From Lumbricus terrestris (lineage: Eukaryota; Annelida; Clitellata; Crassiclitellata; Lumbricidae): a stretch of 64,000 nt of DNA. The stretch covers positions 72,073,432 to 72,137,431 of the forward strand of contig OX457039.1 in the NCBI GenBank assembly GCA_949752735.1, written 5' to 3'. This document shows positions 1 to 13,600 of this stretch, piece by piece. The first letter of the stretch is position 1; every line of letters begins with the position of its first letter. The position numbers and the translations under genes are program-made. Below the pieces are notes generated by a model. The model saw only the letters and a program-made list of their open reading frames with translations, did not search any database and was not told the DNA's origin.

Positions 1-668
1 AAATCCTGGCTCGCCACTGATTTCAGCAGCTAATTTCTTATAGGCCTAGGCCCTAATAAGAACTTGTATTCGGGCGTTCCATAGCAATATAATATTATCT
101 TCACCGTGACCTTGGACGTTTTTTGCAAGAATTAAAGTATTCGAACGACCTTCAGAAACTAGGCTATATATGCTCAAGAGATCTCCAAATAATTTTAATG
201 GAAACCTTACCTTAAGTATACGGACCTCGTGGGGAGGGACCTACGAAACTACTCATGAGGTGGGTGGGTGGGGGGACAACGTCAAGTTTCCGAGCCAGAT
301 CGAATAGCTGGTAAAAATAAAGTAATTTCTAAATGGGGGGCATGGCCGGATTGCTCCTCCCCCTGGATCCACCCCGAGTGTAAACCTACAGCGGTCTGCC
401 TGTTTTTTGGGCATTAACCTAAACCTGGGACTAATATCGAAACGAATATAGGCCTACAATACATACACGCAGAGCCCATCACAATTTTATGTGAGCAGCA
501 GTGAGCTCATGAGTTTGGGCTAGCCAATAGGCCTATCAACCACATCTGAGCAGGACGTGAGAATCCCATGCATTGTCCGAATAAAATTCGATTTGGGCAA
601 CAAGTCCCGTAACCAGACGATCGACACACGCCTTAGTAGCTGTTCCGCCCCTCTGATTCTAGGTCTAT

Positions 669-1082
669 GGGGCCGTCCATAAAGTACGTCACGCTATTTT
701 TGACCATTTTTGACCCCCCTCCCACCTGTCACAAACTGTCACAAATCTCGGACCCCCCCCTAAAGTACGTCACACTTTCGAAAAAAAAATTTAAAAACAT
801 AACCATTTACCTAACCCTCTAAACCCTAGGATACTATCCCTAATCCATCTGATAGTGACGTGTGTCCCTAAACGCTTTGATAGTGACGGGAAATCAACTT
901 TTATCCCGCCAGGCCGGGTTTTAGACACGCCTGGCCGGGTCGGGTCGGATTTTAAGTACTAAGAACAAAAAAAATATAAAAGAATTTAGAAAATAAATGT
1001 GTGACGTCACACATGGCCTGACCACCCTCCCCCTGTCACAAACTGTCACGCTTTCTTACACCCCTCCCCCCTGGAGCGTGAC
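669..1082 (-). mobile_element. GGGGCCGTCC-ended MITE, copy 1 (right end truncated)
   Basis: About 414 bp of the same element found complete at 51861-52292, in the opposite orientation. It begins GGGGCCGTCCATAAAGTACG and ends abruptly at GAGCGTGAC, missing the outer 20 or so bases of the second terminal repeat. Shared internal landmarks are the paired CACTATC/GATAGTG words, a GCCAGGC-rich segment and a TGTGACGTCACACA palindrome. No coding capacity. Confidence 0.85.
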
Positions 1083-1108
1083 CCAGACAGCAAAATTTTA
1101 GGGGACCT

Positions 1109-1381
1109 ATAGGGGCCAGTTTGGCAAGCCCAATTAGGGGATGGCTGGGTTATGCTCACTGGCCCCAGTCGGGTGCCAAATGTGGGGCCTTCTGGGGTAC
1201 CTAATTTGGGGCCCTTTAGGGCAAACAATGTTTGCCCTAAGGTTGCCCTAAGGGCAATGCAATACTTGCCCTAAAGGGCCCCAAATTAGGTACCCCAAAA
1301 GGACCCAAATTTGGCACCCAACTGGGGCCAGTGAGCATAACCAAGCCATCCCCTAATTGGGCTTGCCAAACTGGCCCCTAT
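1109..1381. repeat. Large palindrome, arms of about 116 bp
   Basis: Left arm 1109-1224 and right arm 1266-1381 are near-perfect inverted copies around a 41-bp centre rich in TTGCCCTAA words. Outer ends read ATAGGGGCCAGTTTGG and its complement. It abuts the truncated MITE at 669-1082. Probably a foldback-type non-autonomous element; related degenerate GGGCAA/GGGGCC sequence occurs at 6965-7060. Confidence 0.85.
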
Positions 1382-1447
1382 GTTTGCCCAAAAGGGCAGC
1401 ATTGTTTGCCCAAACAGGCCCCAAATTAGTCAATGTCAATTTTGGCA

Positions 1448-2263
1448 ATCATTCAATTTCGATTCAACATGAACTCTTAAAGTGGAATTTACCCATGAAA
1501 TTCATTACAACTTGTATGATTTTAAATAAACTGTTTTTTTACACTCTTGTTATTATTGTAAGCTTATTTCTCTTTCATTTCAGTATATTCTTACACTTTA
1601 TTTGAATTGGAATTATTCAAGAGTAACAATAAACCAAAATTAAAAGTATTACAGTATGTTTTGAATGCTTGTTTAATGAGCTGGTGTGTTTTAAAAATAG
1701 TATGCTACTCTGAAGATGTTAATTGTGACTGTCTAAGCTTTTGCCTTATGTCCAAAATTGGTGTCTCAATAAAGGAACCTAAATTCAAGAGAAGATATGA
1801 ATAAATACTTTCAGTCTGACCTGCACATATTTGACCATATAAGAAATATATCAGGTTCTGAGTGAAAAAAACGACAAAATGAAGGTTGTGTATATTAAAA
1901 TTAGAACTCTAGTAGTCTGCAATGAAATTTTATATTGCCTCTAAGCAATTACAATAGCCTAATATTCTACATGTGAGATTAAAAGAAAAAATGGAAAAGC
2001 TTTTTTTATTAAGCCATCGCAATTAACATCTTCAGAGTAGCATACTATTTTTTAAAAACAATTTTGGTTTTTTCTTACTCTTGAACAATTCTAACTCAAC
2101 TAAAATGCAAGAATAATTATACTGAAATGAAAGAGAAATAAACTAACAATAATAGTGAATGTGTTGCAAAATAACAATTTATTTACAATGATACAAGTTG
2201 TAACAAATTTCATTGTTGAATTCCACTTTAAAAGTTCATGCTGAATCGAAATTGAATGACTGT
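1448..2263. repeat. Long inverted repeat (arms about 290 bp, spacer about 255 bp)
   Basis: Arms at about 1448-1741 (+) and 1997-2263 (inverted), roughly 85% alike by eye. Both encode on their own strand the peptide SISIQHELLKWN and later VSLFLFHFSI, so the two short ORFs seen here are mirror images, not genes. Both arms preserve TTATTTCTCTTTCATTTCAG. Likely the long terminal arms of a foldback-like element. Confidence 0.75.
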
Positions 2264-2299
2264 CAAAGTACACATTGTTGGGTAATTCTGCCATTAAAA

Positions 2300-2984
2300 T
2301 TCAAGAAAACAAAATACTCACTAATGGAATAAAATTTAGAAAATGATTACAACAAAGTAAAAATAATGAGAGCAGTATAGTGCAAAAAAACAAAGGTAAA
2401 TGACAACAATTGCAACAAAGCAAACATCACTGTAATTAATTAATATAACTACTACAAGAACAAATAATTAATTGTGGCCAAATATGAATGTCGCCAAAAG
2501 TTAACATGATGAAGTTTCATTGTCACAATGCTGCACAGATTAAAAAACACTTTCTGAAGAACGGAATGTCACAAAACGGACTCCATAAGCATGAATTCTG
2601 TTTTCGCTCCTTGTGTGGCAGGTCCTGGTGCCGTGGACGACAGGTACTATTCTTTTCATTGATTCTTTCTCACCAAAAGGACAACGCTTTTGCAGAATGC
2701 CTGCAATGACGATCCTCTGCGCTATAAAACTAAGAGCTTATTGCTCTCACAATTCTGCTGTAACTTCCAGTTTGAACAAGTATCTCTTTTGATTGCATCT
2801 GAAGACGAGACTGAAACAAAATTAAAACAATAAAGATTAATTGATTGAAGAGATTAAATAAAATATAATATGAAATGCAATACATATCCACTGCCATAAA
2901 AATAGATTGTCATGGTATCTTTCTTGCACCACTTGATCTACAAGGAAGCAGCTGTATTGTCGTGTGCTGGTGTGGTAAATAGAA
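2300..2984. other. Intergenic, nothing recognised
   Basis: AT-rich sequence between the inverted repeat and the dead retrotransposon. The 73-codon frame at 2488-2709 has no family resemblance I recognise. Confidence 0.5.
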
Positions 2985-4080
2985 AGCTAATAGGCATTAT
3001 GTATTGGAACGAATTCGTAGTAAAACCAAAAGCGAGATTGCAGAAGAACAGGCAGGTTTTCGGTGAGGAAGAGGTACATGAGATTAAATCACCAACCTTC
3101 GGATTCTTATGCAAAATACCTACAAGGAGCATCAACAACCTCTGTTATGTACTTTGTGGATTTCAGAAAGGCATTTTATTCAATTCCACATAGTAAACTT
3201 TGGTTGACCATGATTGACATGGAATATTGAGTCCACATCATCAATCTAGTAAGCCAACTTTATGAGAATCAACTTGCTAAAGTAGGAATACTTGCTAAAG
3301 TAAGAATAGCAGGCACACAATCACAATGGTTACACATAAGAAAAGAGGTCAGGCAGGACTGTGTCCTCTCACCATATTTGTTTAGCAACAAGCTGAGACG
3401 GTCATGAGAGAAACTCTGAAGGGTTTTAAGGGAGGGATAGAGACTCGGTGGTAGGAAAGTCTCCAATCTCAGATATGCAGATGACATTGTCCGATATGTG
3501 CCAGTTCAGTGGCAGAATTGCAGAAACTGGTTGACCGCCTTGATAAAGTTAGTCGGAAATTTGGATTGTTGATTAATAGAAACAAAACAAAGGTGATGGG
3601 AATGTATGGTGTTACCTGCTGTATCAGGATCCAGGTTGAGCAACTGGAACAATTTGATACATTTGATTACCTTGTATGTGTAATCACAGAGGATGCAGAT
3701 TGAAATAAGGAAATTCGGACTAGATTGAACAAGGGAAAAAGAATCATGGCAACACTGAAAAATTTGGAGAAGCCATGGTATACCGGTGACAAAAAGAATA
3801 AGACTTTTGCAGGCACTTATATGGCCAGTTGCAACTTATGGTTGTGAAGGATGGGGCAATCTTGAAATCTGATGATTTTAAATGGATGTACCGAGGCAGA
3901 TGCTAAGAATGCATGGATGGAAAAGAAAACCAATGAATGGAATGGGTACTGGAACAAATTGGCACAGAACGTCAGCTTTTAAGCAACATTAAAATAAGAA
4001 AGATGAAATACTTTGGTCACATAATGAGGAAAAGTGGAAACTGTTTGGAAACGAGATAATGCAGCCTAGGGTACTTGTTT
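2985..4080 (+). mobile_element. Dead RTE-like non-LTR retrotransposon, RT region
   Basis: Recognisable in broken frames: RIRSKTKSEIAEEQAGFR (3007 onward, followed by a stop), then the RT motif VDFRKAFYSIPHS. Further on are ELQKLVDRLDKVSRKFGLLI with NRNKTKVM (3515-3598), the VITEDAD/TRLNKGKRIMATLKN block, and the C-terminal GTERQLLSNIKIRKMKYFGH (3950-4020). Multiple frameshifts and stops; not functional. Confidence 0.8.
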
Positions 4081-4496
4081 GGTCATACCTCTTGTCAAAG
4101 GCACTGCTATGTTAATATTCTTCTGGTTTTGCCACCAACCGACACACCACCAATCAGACGTCATCTGAAATGCAAAACACCACAGCTTGATTGAGGATCA
4201 AGATGAAGAAATCACAAATATTACATGCATGCACAATTGCACATAAGGAAAATCTGAATCAATATAAAGCTTTAGAATACAGAATTAAAATTTCCATTGT
4301 CTGGATGTAGAAATACTTAGAAACTAAGTAAGTTTAACAAATTAATATTTTACAAGTCATGTTGCAACTGATTTAAAGATGTCTTGACCTGATAGGCTAG
4401 ACCTAGTAAAATCCTTGCACTTTTTCATCATGATATTTTAGCCATCTTACAAATGCAAAGCATTCTTTAAAAGAGCATTTGGTAATCAGGGGCGGA

Positions 4497-4842
4497 TCCA
4501 GGGGGCCAATCCGGCCATGCCCCATTGAAAAATGTGCATAGGACGTCCCCCCATTATGCTTCAACAAGCTTTCAATCAATGCCACGCGGAAATAGCACCA
4601 AGTCATCAACTCATCAACTATCTTAAAGTTGGCTTGGAAAATGTTGTATCTGCAAGAGACGTATTTTTTATCAGATGACTAAAGAAAAAAAGAGTCTGTT
4701 ATTTTCGCAGGGAAAATGATATATATTTTCAGGAAACTTTGACCAAATGAGTAAAAAAAGGTCGTAAGTTTTTTCGGCCAAAATCAACCAACCTAAGGCC
4801 AAAAATGTTTGCCCCCTTCGAAAATGTCTGTATCCGCCTCTG
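4497..4842 (+). mobile_element. hAT-type MITE (346 bp) with perfect 8-bp target duplication
   Basis: Starts CAGGGGCGGATCCAGG and ends TGTATCCGCCTCTG, imperfect inverted termini of hAT style. Flanked on both sides by TTGGTAAT (4489-4496 and 4843-4850). Same family as 39179-39375; a partial copy lies near 335-380 and a possible one at 62755. Confidence 0.9.
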
Positions 4843-4850
4843 TTGGTAAT

Positions 4851-5960
4851 TCATATAAATATTGGTGGTTCGTTAATTTCCTGAACTGATCTTTTGATCG
4901 TAGCCTATGCATTGTCCATTTCAGGTGTTAAATCTCCAGTTTCAAATAATTCAAACAATTGCATATGGTCCATACCAATAAATAATATTAATTATTTTGG
5001 CTGCAACTGTTAGAGAAATAAAATACATACCAGCGGTATAGCCTATGATTCTAAGGGTTGATTTCTTTTTAAATATGGTAGGCCTATTCTTCAAGATCAT
5101 TGTTTGCCCTAAAACCTCAAATAGGGTTACCAATACTATGCCAAAGAAATCTTCTATGGATGCTAGGGTAAGCCTAAACTCGGATTAGAAAATTTAAAAA
5201 ATCTAAAAGGCATCAACTATCAACTAAGAAGTAATGGACATAAATAAATTAGTCTAGGCTTAGGTTATAGCTACAAATATTCCTAGTAAAACCTATTAGC
5301 AAATTATAATACACACAATACTCCCCTTAATTTCCAGCTTCTCCAAGGCACTTGAGTGGCAGACGATCTCCACAGCGCCAGGTTGGTCCCAAAACAATAA
5401 GCCTACTTTTTCATACTCTTCATTGAACATTGTCAGTTACAGCAGCAGTGGCAGTTATATTTCCACGTACGTTGCTCCAGGCGCTATCCATTCCCTGCTG
5501 GCAAGGGCAAAGTCTGAATGTATTTGCAGTGTGTGTGCACACCCTGGTCATACTTCTTTTCCCTCTACTCCTACTCATCTCGGCTGCAAACCCTTTGGCT
5601 GCAAGCCTTCGCGTGCCTTTCCCCTCCTCCTCCCTTCGTTCCATCAACATCTAGCCTACATGTCCCGTCGTATAACCGGGTATCTCTACTAGCTCCGTAT
5701 CTGTCGCTTCCCTTGGGTTGCGGTATCGTATGAGTCACAAGCTGTTCACGCAAAATCGCCTCTCCCCTCTCGGCAACTAAATCCGAGCCGAGAGAGGACC
5801 AAGGTTCTTCCAATACACATTGTGGATAGATCTTGAGAGAGGACAGTAGGGCAGTACTTGTAGGCGTACGTGTCTTCCCGTAGTCGAGTTATAGATTATA
5901 CCCCTACATGTAGCATAGCAGATATTTAATTCTCAATAAATAAAATTAAGTAACGTAAAG
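4851..5960. other. Intergenic stretch, including a GC-richer island at 5410-5860
   Basis: No gene recognised. Between 5410 and 5860 short frames of 60-90 codons overlap on both strands. None resembles a family I know and no initiator or splice pattern favours one frame. The island contains a GAGAGG-rich segment and its complement (5760-5800). Confidence 0.4.
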
Positions 5961-6700
5961 TTTAGTTTAGTTTATGCCTAATACAAATCAAATGTCAAGC
6001 TAGAATGCAAGTCTAAATGCAATCCAATTAAATAAGAAGTAGGCCTATAAGACAAGTCACAAGTAAGGTCAGAAGAAATTAACCTAAGTCAGAAATCTAT
6101 TCAGACGCCAAGTTGAAATTAAATCAACCCAGATTCTACAAATCAGAATTATTTAGGCTATAATGAAGTCAGAATAATAGGTTTATTAAAGTCAGATATA
6201 GACCTGCAACACTCAGATCATCATCATGTCATGTCATAATTATGTCAAGTGAGAACGAATTAGGTATAGTAACAGTCTAATTGACAGTTCAATTTGAAAT
6301 GAATAGACCTAAGTCATAGCTAAGCTAAGCCATGAATAAATAGACCTATAAAAAAATAATGAAGTCAAAAATCAAGTCCAAAATCAATTCAGAAGTCAAG
6401 TAGTAGTCATTTAATTTAGAATTATGTCAGAATTAAGACAGAAAAGCCTATCAAAATTAACTAAGGCAGGATTGAGTCAAATAAAAAAAGAAGTCAGACG
6501 TCAATTAGGCCTAGTTATCACTAGTTATCATATTAATCACCATAGTCAGAATTTGGCCCAATAAAGTCAGAATTAGCCTAAGTCATAAAATCAATCATTG
6601 AGAGTTAATTAAATCAGAAATGTCAGAATTAAGTCAAGTCAGAATAGATATAGGCCTATGTCAGAAATAAGTCAGTAGCCAATTAATTCATCATTAAGCC
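5960..6700. repeat. Degenerate AAGTCAGAATTA-word tract
   Basis: The words GTCAGAA, AAGTCA and AATTAAGTCA recur dozens of times at irregular spacing over about 740 bp, mixed with TAGGCCTA. Looks like a decayed short-unit satellite; no coding frame. Confidence 0.6.
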
Positions 6701-6732
6701 AAACCAGATAAAGTATTTTGTACCGACGTGAA

Positions 6733-6734
<2 letters not shown>

Positions 6735-6807
<73 letters not shown>

Positions 6808-6824
6808 GTGTATATATATATATA
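6735..6824. repeat. (AT)n microsatellite
   Basis: About 70 bp of uninterrupted TA repeats, then TGTG, then a further TA run. Confidence 0.95.
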
Positions 6825-7067
6825 CTAAACTGGATCAATCCGTACTATCCGTAGACTATAATTAATATAACGCCTGCATTATTGTAGGCCAAGTGCCAAG
6901 TCCTATACTCATCGGCATACGATTGTCGCTAAACCACGCACACTTAGGGGCAATATTGTACGAGCATTAGGGCCCTGTTAGGGCAGAGGACAATTCGCCG
7001 AAGCCCAGGCAATGCCCAAATTGCCCATATGGGGAACGATTGGGGCCAAAATCCGGTGCTGACTGGG

Positions 7068-7089
7068 GACGTACTTTATGGACGGCCCC
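7068..7089 (-). mobile_element. Solo terminus of the GGGGCCGTCC MITE
   Basis: GACGTACTTTATGGACGGCCCC alone, without the rest of the element; a remnant end shortly upstream of the HSF promoter. Confidence 0.6.
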
Positions 7090-7544
7090 TATGCATGGTA
7101 ACTCAATCCGGACCACGTACCTTTGGACTACTCTTACGGACAACCTATTGAGTTTTAATGCAACGCAGCGTGCGTGAATAAGATGGTGCACCGCACTTGG
7201 CTTTCAATAGCGCTTTAGCAGTCTGTTTGGAGATTACGATTACGATTATGATCATGATTACGATGAAAATCAGACTTTGGTTAGGCCTAAGCATGTAGGC
7301 CTAGATCGAGTTTGCATGCGTGTGCAATGGGGACTGTCTATGGGGTCCTAAGAAATAATAGGGGCTTTAAATAGCTGAACCGCCACAATACAACCCCATG
7401 GAAATTCTCACCCTGCATTAAACCAATAAAATGAAAATCAATAAAATTAAAAAATCACCAGAAACGAACGCAGAGTGTGAAACGAACGTGGCGTCGGCTG
7501 AAGACGATCGGTGGCAGAGGGAGGCAAACGCACCAGCCCAAATG

Positions 7545-7554
7545 GCGCATGCGC
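7545..7554. promoter_or_regulatory. NRF1-type palindrome upstream of HSF
   Basis: GCGCATGCGC, the canonical palindromic NRF1 site, lies about 100 bp upstream of the HSF start codon inside a CpG-bearing, TATA-less stretch. It overlaps an AAATGGCGC word that resembles a YY1 site. Both are typical of housekeeping promoters close to the transcription start. The motif is seen directly; the promoter role is inference. Confidence 0.55.
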
Positions 7555-7652
7555 AGTTGGCGTATTTCTAATGGTGGATTGTAAGATGCATGTTGGTTGG
7601 TTTATTAGTCGGAAGAAGGAAAAATTAGTTTTAAAAATTGCGTAATTAAAAG

Positions 7653-10600
7653 ATGTATACGTCCAGTTCAGAGCTAACCACGTCGACAGTGCCGGCGTTT
7701 TTGTCTAAATTATGGACGTTAGTGGGAGACCCTGACACGAACGAACTGATATGCTGGGATGTTGTAAGTAATAACGATGGCTGATGTAAATTGTCATTAA
7801 ACATCTAATATTATTATGGTTCTGCTTTAGTCGAAATTCCGATACCGCCACCCACCACAACGTAGCGTATGCATGCGTTTCGGCTTACGTTTACAATCGT
7901 TTACGTTTAGTGGGTGGGGGGGGACGGGCGAACATTACTTATGTGTACGCCGCAGGCTTTTTTTTAGCGTACAGCTGTACACTGATTTTACTGATTGATT
8001 TTACAGGTTTCTAATAAAACGAAGATATATTATACACAGATGTGCAGTTGCAAATGGGTTTGTGCAGTTGTAGAAGCAATCTTGTGCAATGAAAACAGTA
8101 AAAAAAAATCAATGTCATCCGATTGGGGGTTATCCACCATGGAAGTCCTGTATAGAAGGGTTGTGCAGTGAAACAATATGCTAAAAGGCTAAATTCTGGG
8201 TATGTTCATGGAAAAAGACTTTTAAAAGGTCTTCAGATTTTAAAGCAGGAACTATGGAAATTTTATTTTGTGGCGAACGACTAAAAAAGGTCGTCAGAAA
8301 ATTTTGGGCCTAAGGGCACTAGATGAAACATATGCTAAAAGGCTAAATTCTGGGTATGTTCATTGCTTGTTGTGCAGTTATATAAAATTCCTTTTAAAAA
8401 GCCAGTGTGGCGCTATCATTGCTTCACCAAAACAGACAGACTGTGTATACCAAGATGGTTGTATTTGTCGTGAGTGTTGGTTAAGTTAGGTTTAGCGTTG
8501 TGAGGGTCAGTTAGTGTTAAGTTTAGTGTCATCGTTAGAAGCTCTGGTTGATTGGTGGAAATGATTTCAGGTGAAATAGAAATTGGGTTGATGAAAATAA
8601 GATGGTTGAAACAGATGTTGGATTTGACAATTTTCCGGAAATAGAATGGCTCTTATAATTATAGTGCATGTCTCAACACCACAGGATTCGAATGCTTGGT
8701 ACTAAAATAGTTTTTCAGAATTCAGTCGCTTTTATACTTTCACCTCTATTGTGCATTTGGATAGACACTGGAAACCAGCTGTTTCATGAGCACTGTATCA
8801 TATCAAAGGAGTAGAGGTTTACATAAGTCCAGTGATGATCGATCACAATTTAAATAAACAATATGTCCGCCCAAACTCAGATAGAATAGTGTTGCAATCT
8901 ACCACAGTCCACTACTTCCACTGAAGTAAGTACTGAGTAACAAAATGAATGAATTGCGTCATTAAAACTGTTTACCGCTAAATTATTGAATAGGAATGTC
9001 AAACGTCTGTTCTCTGAGTCTGTGGCAGCCATGTTGTTTACTTTGGTGCTCAGTGACAACCAGACTGATGTGAACCTCTTACAATCAGGGAAGGGTTGTC
9101 TGTAGACTGATGTTCAGTGTTGGTCTGAGTCCATTTGCCAGAGTGATGGAGGAGAGGAGGAAGAGTGCGGCCATTTTGATTTGGTTTTAAGTTTAGCAAT
9201 GTTGTTAAGCTATAAACTCGCACAAGTTCCATATAAGATTTGTGATCATCTAGATTACCGGTTACATTCATGCGATTGAAGATCAGCAGATTTTGTGTGT
9301 TTTCGATGATGACTCTGCGTATTGTATTGTATTAAAACATTTATAAAGCACGTCTAATAGAGTGAACTGTTCTGAAGTGCTCCCAGTACACACGGCCACA
9401 AGAGAAGAAATAGGTTTTGAGAAAAGTAGGAGGAGGAGAGGTTATCAGCTAAAATTTGAGATCGAGTAGTGGACCTGCCCCTTGGCAGAGAACCTAAAGA
9501 AGAAGAAGATATGGTGACAGCGTAATTTAGTGCAGAAAGTGAAATTGGTTTTGTAATCTGTAAAATGGAAAGATTTGAAATGACAACTCTAATGGAATCA
9601 GAGCTCTATTAAATGCTAATATTAAAAACAATCATGTCTTCTAATTTCCTGTTATTTGATGCATGTTGAAATTTTATACATTCTTGTTGTTTTGGTATCT
9701 AGAGTGGCAAAAGCTTTCACGTCTTGGATCAAACTCGCTTTGCAAAAGAGATTCTACCGTTATACTTCAAGCACAACAACATCGCTAGCTTCATACGACA
9801 ACTGAATATGTGTCAGTAGCTTTCTCCTTCATGTTTGTAAACATTTGTAAAACAAAAAAGCAAGAAAGTAGTTTCATTGGGATGGAAAGTCAGTCTATAG
9901 ATTGAAAGATTGATACAAATTTATTGCAACCCAGTGATGCAGAGAGAATTGTTCTAACAATGAGTTTGTTATACTCTAGCAATTATTAGAGAAATGATGC
10001 AACTAATTCATTAAATTGTAGCTGCACTGTTGAAGTCTTTAGATTTAATTAAATTAGCCACATGTATTGTATATTTTACACAATGAGTTTGTAATAAGGC
10101 CCAAAAAAATAATGCTGTGTTTCCGGTAACAGAGCTCTAAAAAAGTGGGTAGGTAGGTCGACAAATATTTTTATTTTGGTAAAATATTTTTATACAGTGA
10201 CTATCCGAAGAATTATACCCAACTACTCTTTTTTGCATAAAGGTACACGCTGCAACAAAGTACGTGTTCTAAGCAAGTATAAACTGCCTATTTCCCGACT
10301 GTCTGTACCTAAAATTGCTCTAGAAAACAATTCTATTAATTTGATTTTGTTGACATCTTTTCTGGTAAGATAAAGTGGGAAGGGAAAGGGAAGATGAGTG
10401 CGAACAAAACATCACTGCTAGGGGTCATTCCAGACTTACCGAGCCAGTGACTAGTTACACCTAGAGGTTGATAGATTTATTTTCCCTAGTCACCGTTAGA
10501 GGTGGCTCAAGTGAAAATGATAAGGCTAGAGGTTTTTCAAGACTGGCAACCAGGAAATACTTAGGCAGGCGTGAAACTCTAAGTCACTGTAAATAAAAAA

Positions 10601-13600
10601 ATTGGCACAAAATTTTCCGACTCGCGACAATAAAAGTGAGTTGTCGGGTTACCGGAAACACAACATATTTTTGGCCTAAGATCCAACGATATACGGAAGG
10701 CAATGTCGCCGTATTATGTCAATACAAATTTTGGAAAAAATTACTTTTTTTTTAAGTAAAAAAATTTTTTTTTGACTAAAAATTTTTTTTCAATAATTTT
10801 TTTTTACAAAATTATTAGAGTCGCGGCGATAAAAGAGGGTCGGTCGGGTTACCGGACACAAAACATTATTTTTTTTGTTGGCCTAACTGCAGATATGCAT
10901 CATGTATGATTTGAATTAACGATCATCGAGTAATAAATGCAGAGCATATGAAGATGATTATTTCTAGTTGACTTCTGACCTTTTCTCTTCCTCTTTTCTT
11001 TCGTTCATTTCGATTTGTCTGTTTTTCTGTTGCGTTTTGCAACATTTTATCCAACTGAATGTCGTGCACGGAAGTTGATAAGAAGGATTTTTAAAAATAT
11101 ATATTTATATAAGAATATTGGAAGAATTCTAGGAGCTAGATCGGTTCGCTACAAGAAGAAAGTAAGTAAGTAAGTAAGAAAGTTAGTTTAAAGTTGATTA
11201 ATTAATGCACAATTCCGCATGTTGCAGATGATTTGGTTGGTTGATCATAGAAAGTGTTGGATTGCATTGAATCCCTTGTTACATTAAAGGGAATTGATTT
11301 GGAAAAGAACTTGGTACAAGGGAAATTACAAGTCCACCATGAAATAAGGACTGAAGGGAAGTAGTGTGCGAACATGAGAGACAGAGGAGACATGGCTGAC
11401 TGCGTTATTTCGTGTTGTTTGCAGACGGTTTTCGAAAAGTCATGACAGTCGAAGCAGCAAACATCAAGATGGAGAAAGATGACTTGGAGTTTGCGCATCC
11501 GTTTTTCATACAGGGCCAGGAGTCTTTCCTGGAATTAATTAAACGCAAGGTCTGGTGAAAAGAATGCTGTCCCATGAAATGTCTGCAATAATATTGTCAT
11601 TATGAACCCTGTAAAATAGTTTGAAATGACGACCTACTGATGGATGCATCTCTGAAGATAATGCTTTCAAGAGATGCCTCACAACTCACTATGTCCCATG
11701 TATTGTCTTTGAAGGATCTGAATATATCTAACGGATTCTTCATCTGGTGACTGAGAGAAACTGATGAATGAGGAAAACAAGGATCCATTAGTTTAGTCAT
11801 AAATTATAATAAAATAATAAATAAACAACTATTATATATATACTGCAATAATTATCATCATAGAAATTGCAAATTATGTAATCAGTCAGAGAGAGACGTA
11901 AATCTGGTTTTGTGGTTAGTCACTCAGATTTAAAAGGCTTTTGTTTTCTTGGAGTTTCCATGCTGAGAGCTTTGTCTCTGAAGAGTCATTCTGTGAGATG
12001 TGCTATAGAAAAAATCTTTATCTAATTTATCTATGATGCAATACGATGGCGCTAATATTTTGATGAGCATTCGGTATTTGTTGCCGCAAGAAGCAACGTA
12101 ATTTGATTTAAAAGGAGTTGTTGTATGGTTTGGTTTTGTTGACACTGTGTTTTCATTCTTTAGCTGACTTACTGATGAGCTTTGTTATGTGTTTGATTAC
12201 TAGGCTTCTAATCCAAAGACTGTCGAAACTGCTGGTGGGGGAGGGGTTGGTGGTGGTGGTGGTGGTGGGGGTGGTGGTGGTCATGCCAGCGAAGATATGT
12301 CGAACGTCTATGCTGATGTGGCAGCCATGAAGGGAAGACAGGACTCAATGACGTCGAAACTGGAACACCTGAAGATGTACGATGTTCAATCGTAATCGTA
12401 ACGTAGTCTCTAGAAATTTCTTGAGTACTGCTCTACAGCTAAGCGCAGAGCACTCGTGACCTCATTCACAAGTACTGTGCAAGTCATGGTGGGATGGGGG
12501 GTTGAATTTATCTGCTTTCATGTTCTACTTTTTATTTTCCAATATCTGCTGTAGATTACAGGCCTTATGTCTACAGATGTTAGCTTTGTTGTAGAGAAAA
12601 TGAGCTACATTAATCATAAGGTGAATGACCAACCACAGATCACTCGGAATTATTATTCTAATACAACTCAAGATACAGCAACAATAGCAGCACAAGCAAG
12701 TTGTGAAGATTAAATTTATTTGATGTTTATTGCTTTCAAAGCTGTTGCTGATATAGACGATGATTGACAGATGGTTGAAAAGATGATTGACAGATGAATT
12801 GAATGATAAAAATGGTGCAACAGCTCTTCAGCTTTTATCTTCATTTTTTATGTGTTCAACTGAAACTCTTGTAAACACGATGTTTGTAAATTATATGTTT
12901 CAGTTTAAAATTTATTTTAATTTAATACATTGAATGATATGAAGAACGAAGATGTTGTTGAGGTCGGTTTGAATCTTCATCTTGTTGTTGTTGTAGTGAG
13001 AATGAGGTTCTGTGGAAGGAGGTTGTGACTATGAGACAGCGACACTTGAAGCAAGAACAAATTGTCAACAAGGTAATTAATAATTATCATTCAATATCAA
13101 TATTAGTCAAACGCTGTCTGCATTTCTCATGGAAAGACAAGGAGGAGGACGAGGAGGAGGAAGAAGAAGAAGAAGAAGAAGAAGAAGAAGAGGCAGCCTC
13201 TGGTGATTTAACAAAATCTGAAAAAGGTAAATCTTAAGCTGAGAACAAAATGGCTTAAGAAACCACTGTGCAGAACAGAGAGTTATGGAGAGAGAGAGAA
13301 AAGGGGACAGACAGACAGACAGACAGACAAAGACAGAGGACGTCACACTTGATGTAAAGCAACTGAAAGCACATTTGACATTTGGCCAAATAGTTGTTGA
13401 CATTTGCTAAAGTCTACTTTGCTCTTGTTGGTATTGTACTCCTATAATTGTGTCTGAGTATTTATAAAGCGTAACAGTAATTACGTGTTGTGTCTGTTTA
13501 TAGTTCTATTAATATGGTTGTGCCTTAGAAAGCTATATGCACTGTTTTGGCAGTGACTCATCTGTGATATATAGAAGTGGTTAATGTTCTTTCTTAGCCT

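Noticed and set aside
5420..5813. Six overlapping frames of 70-90 codons
   Set aside because: They overlap on both strands with no domain or splice support for any one frame.
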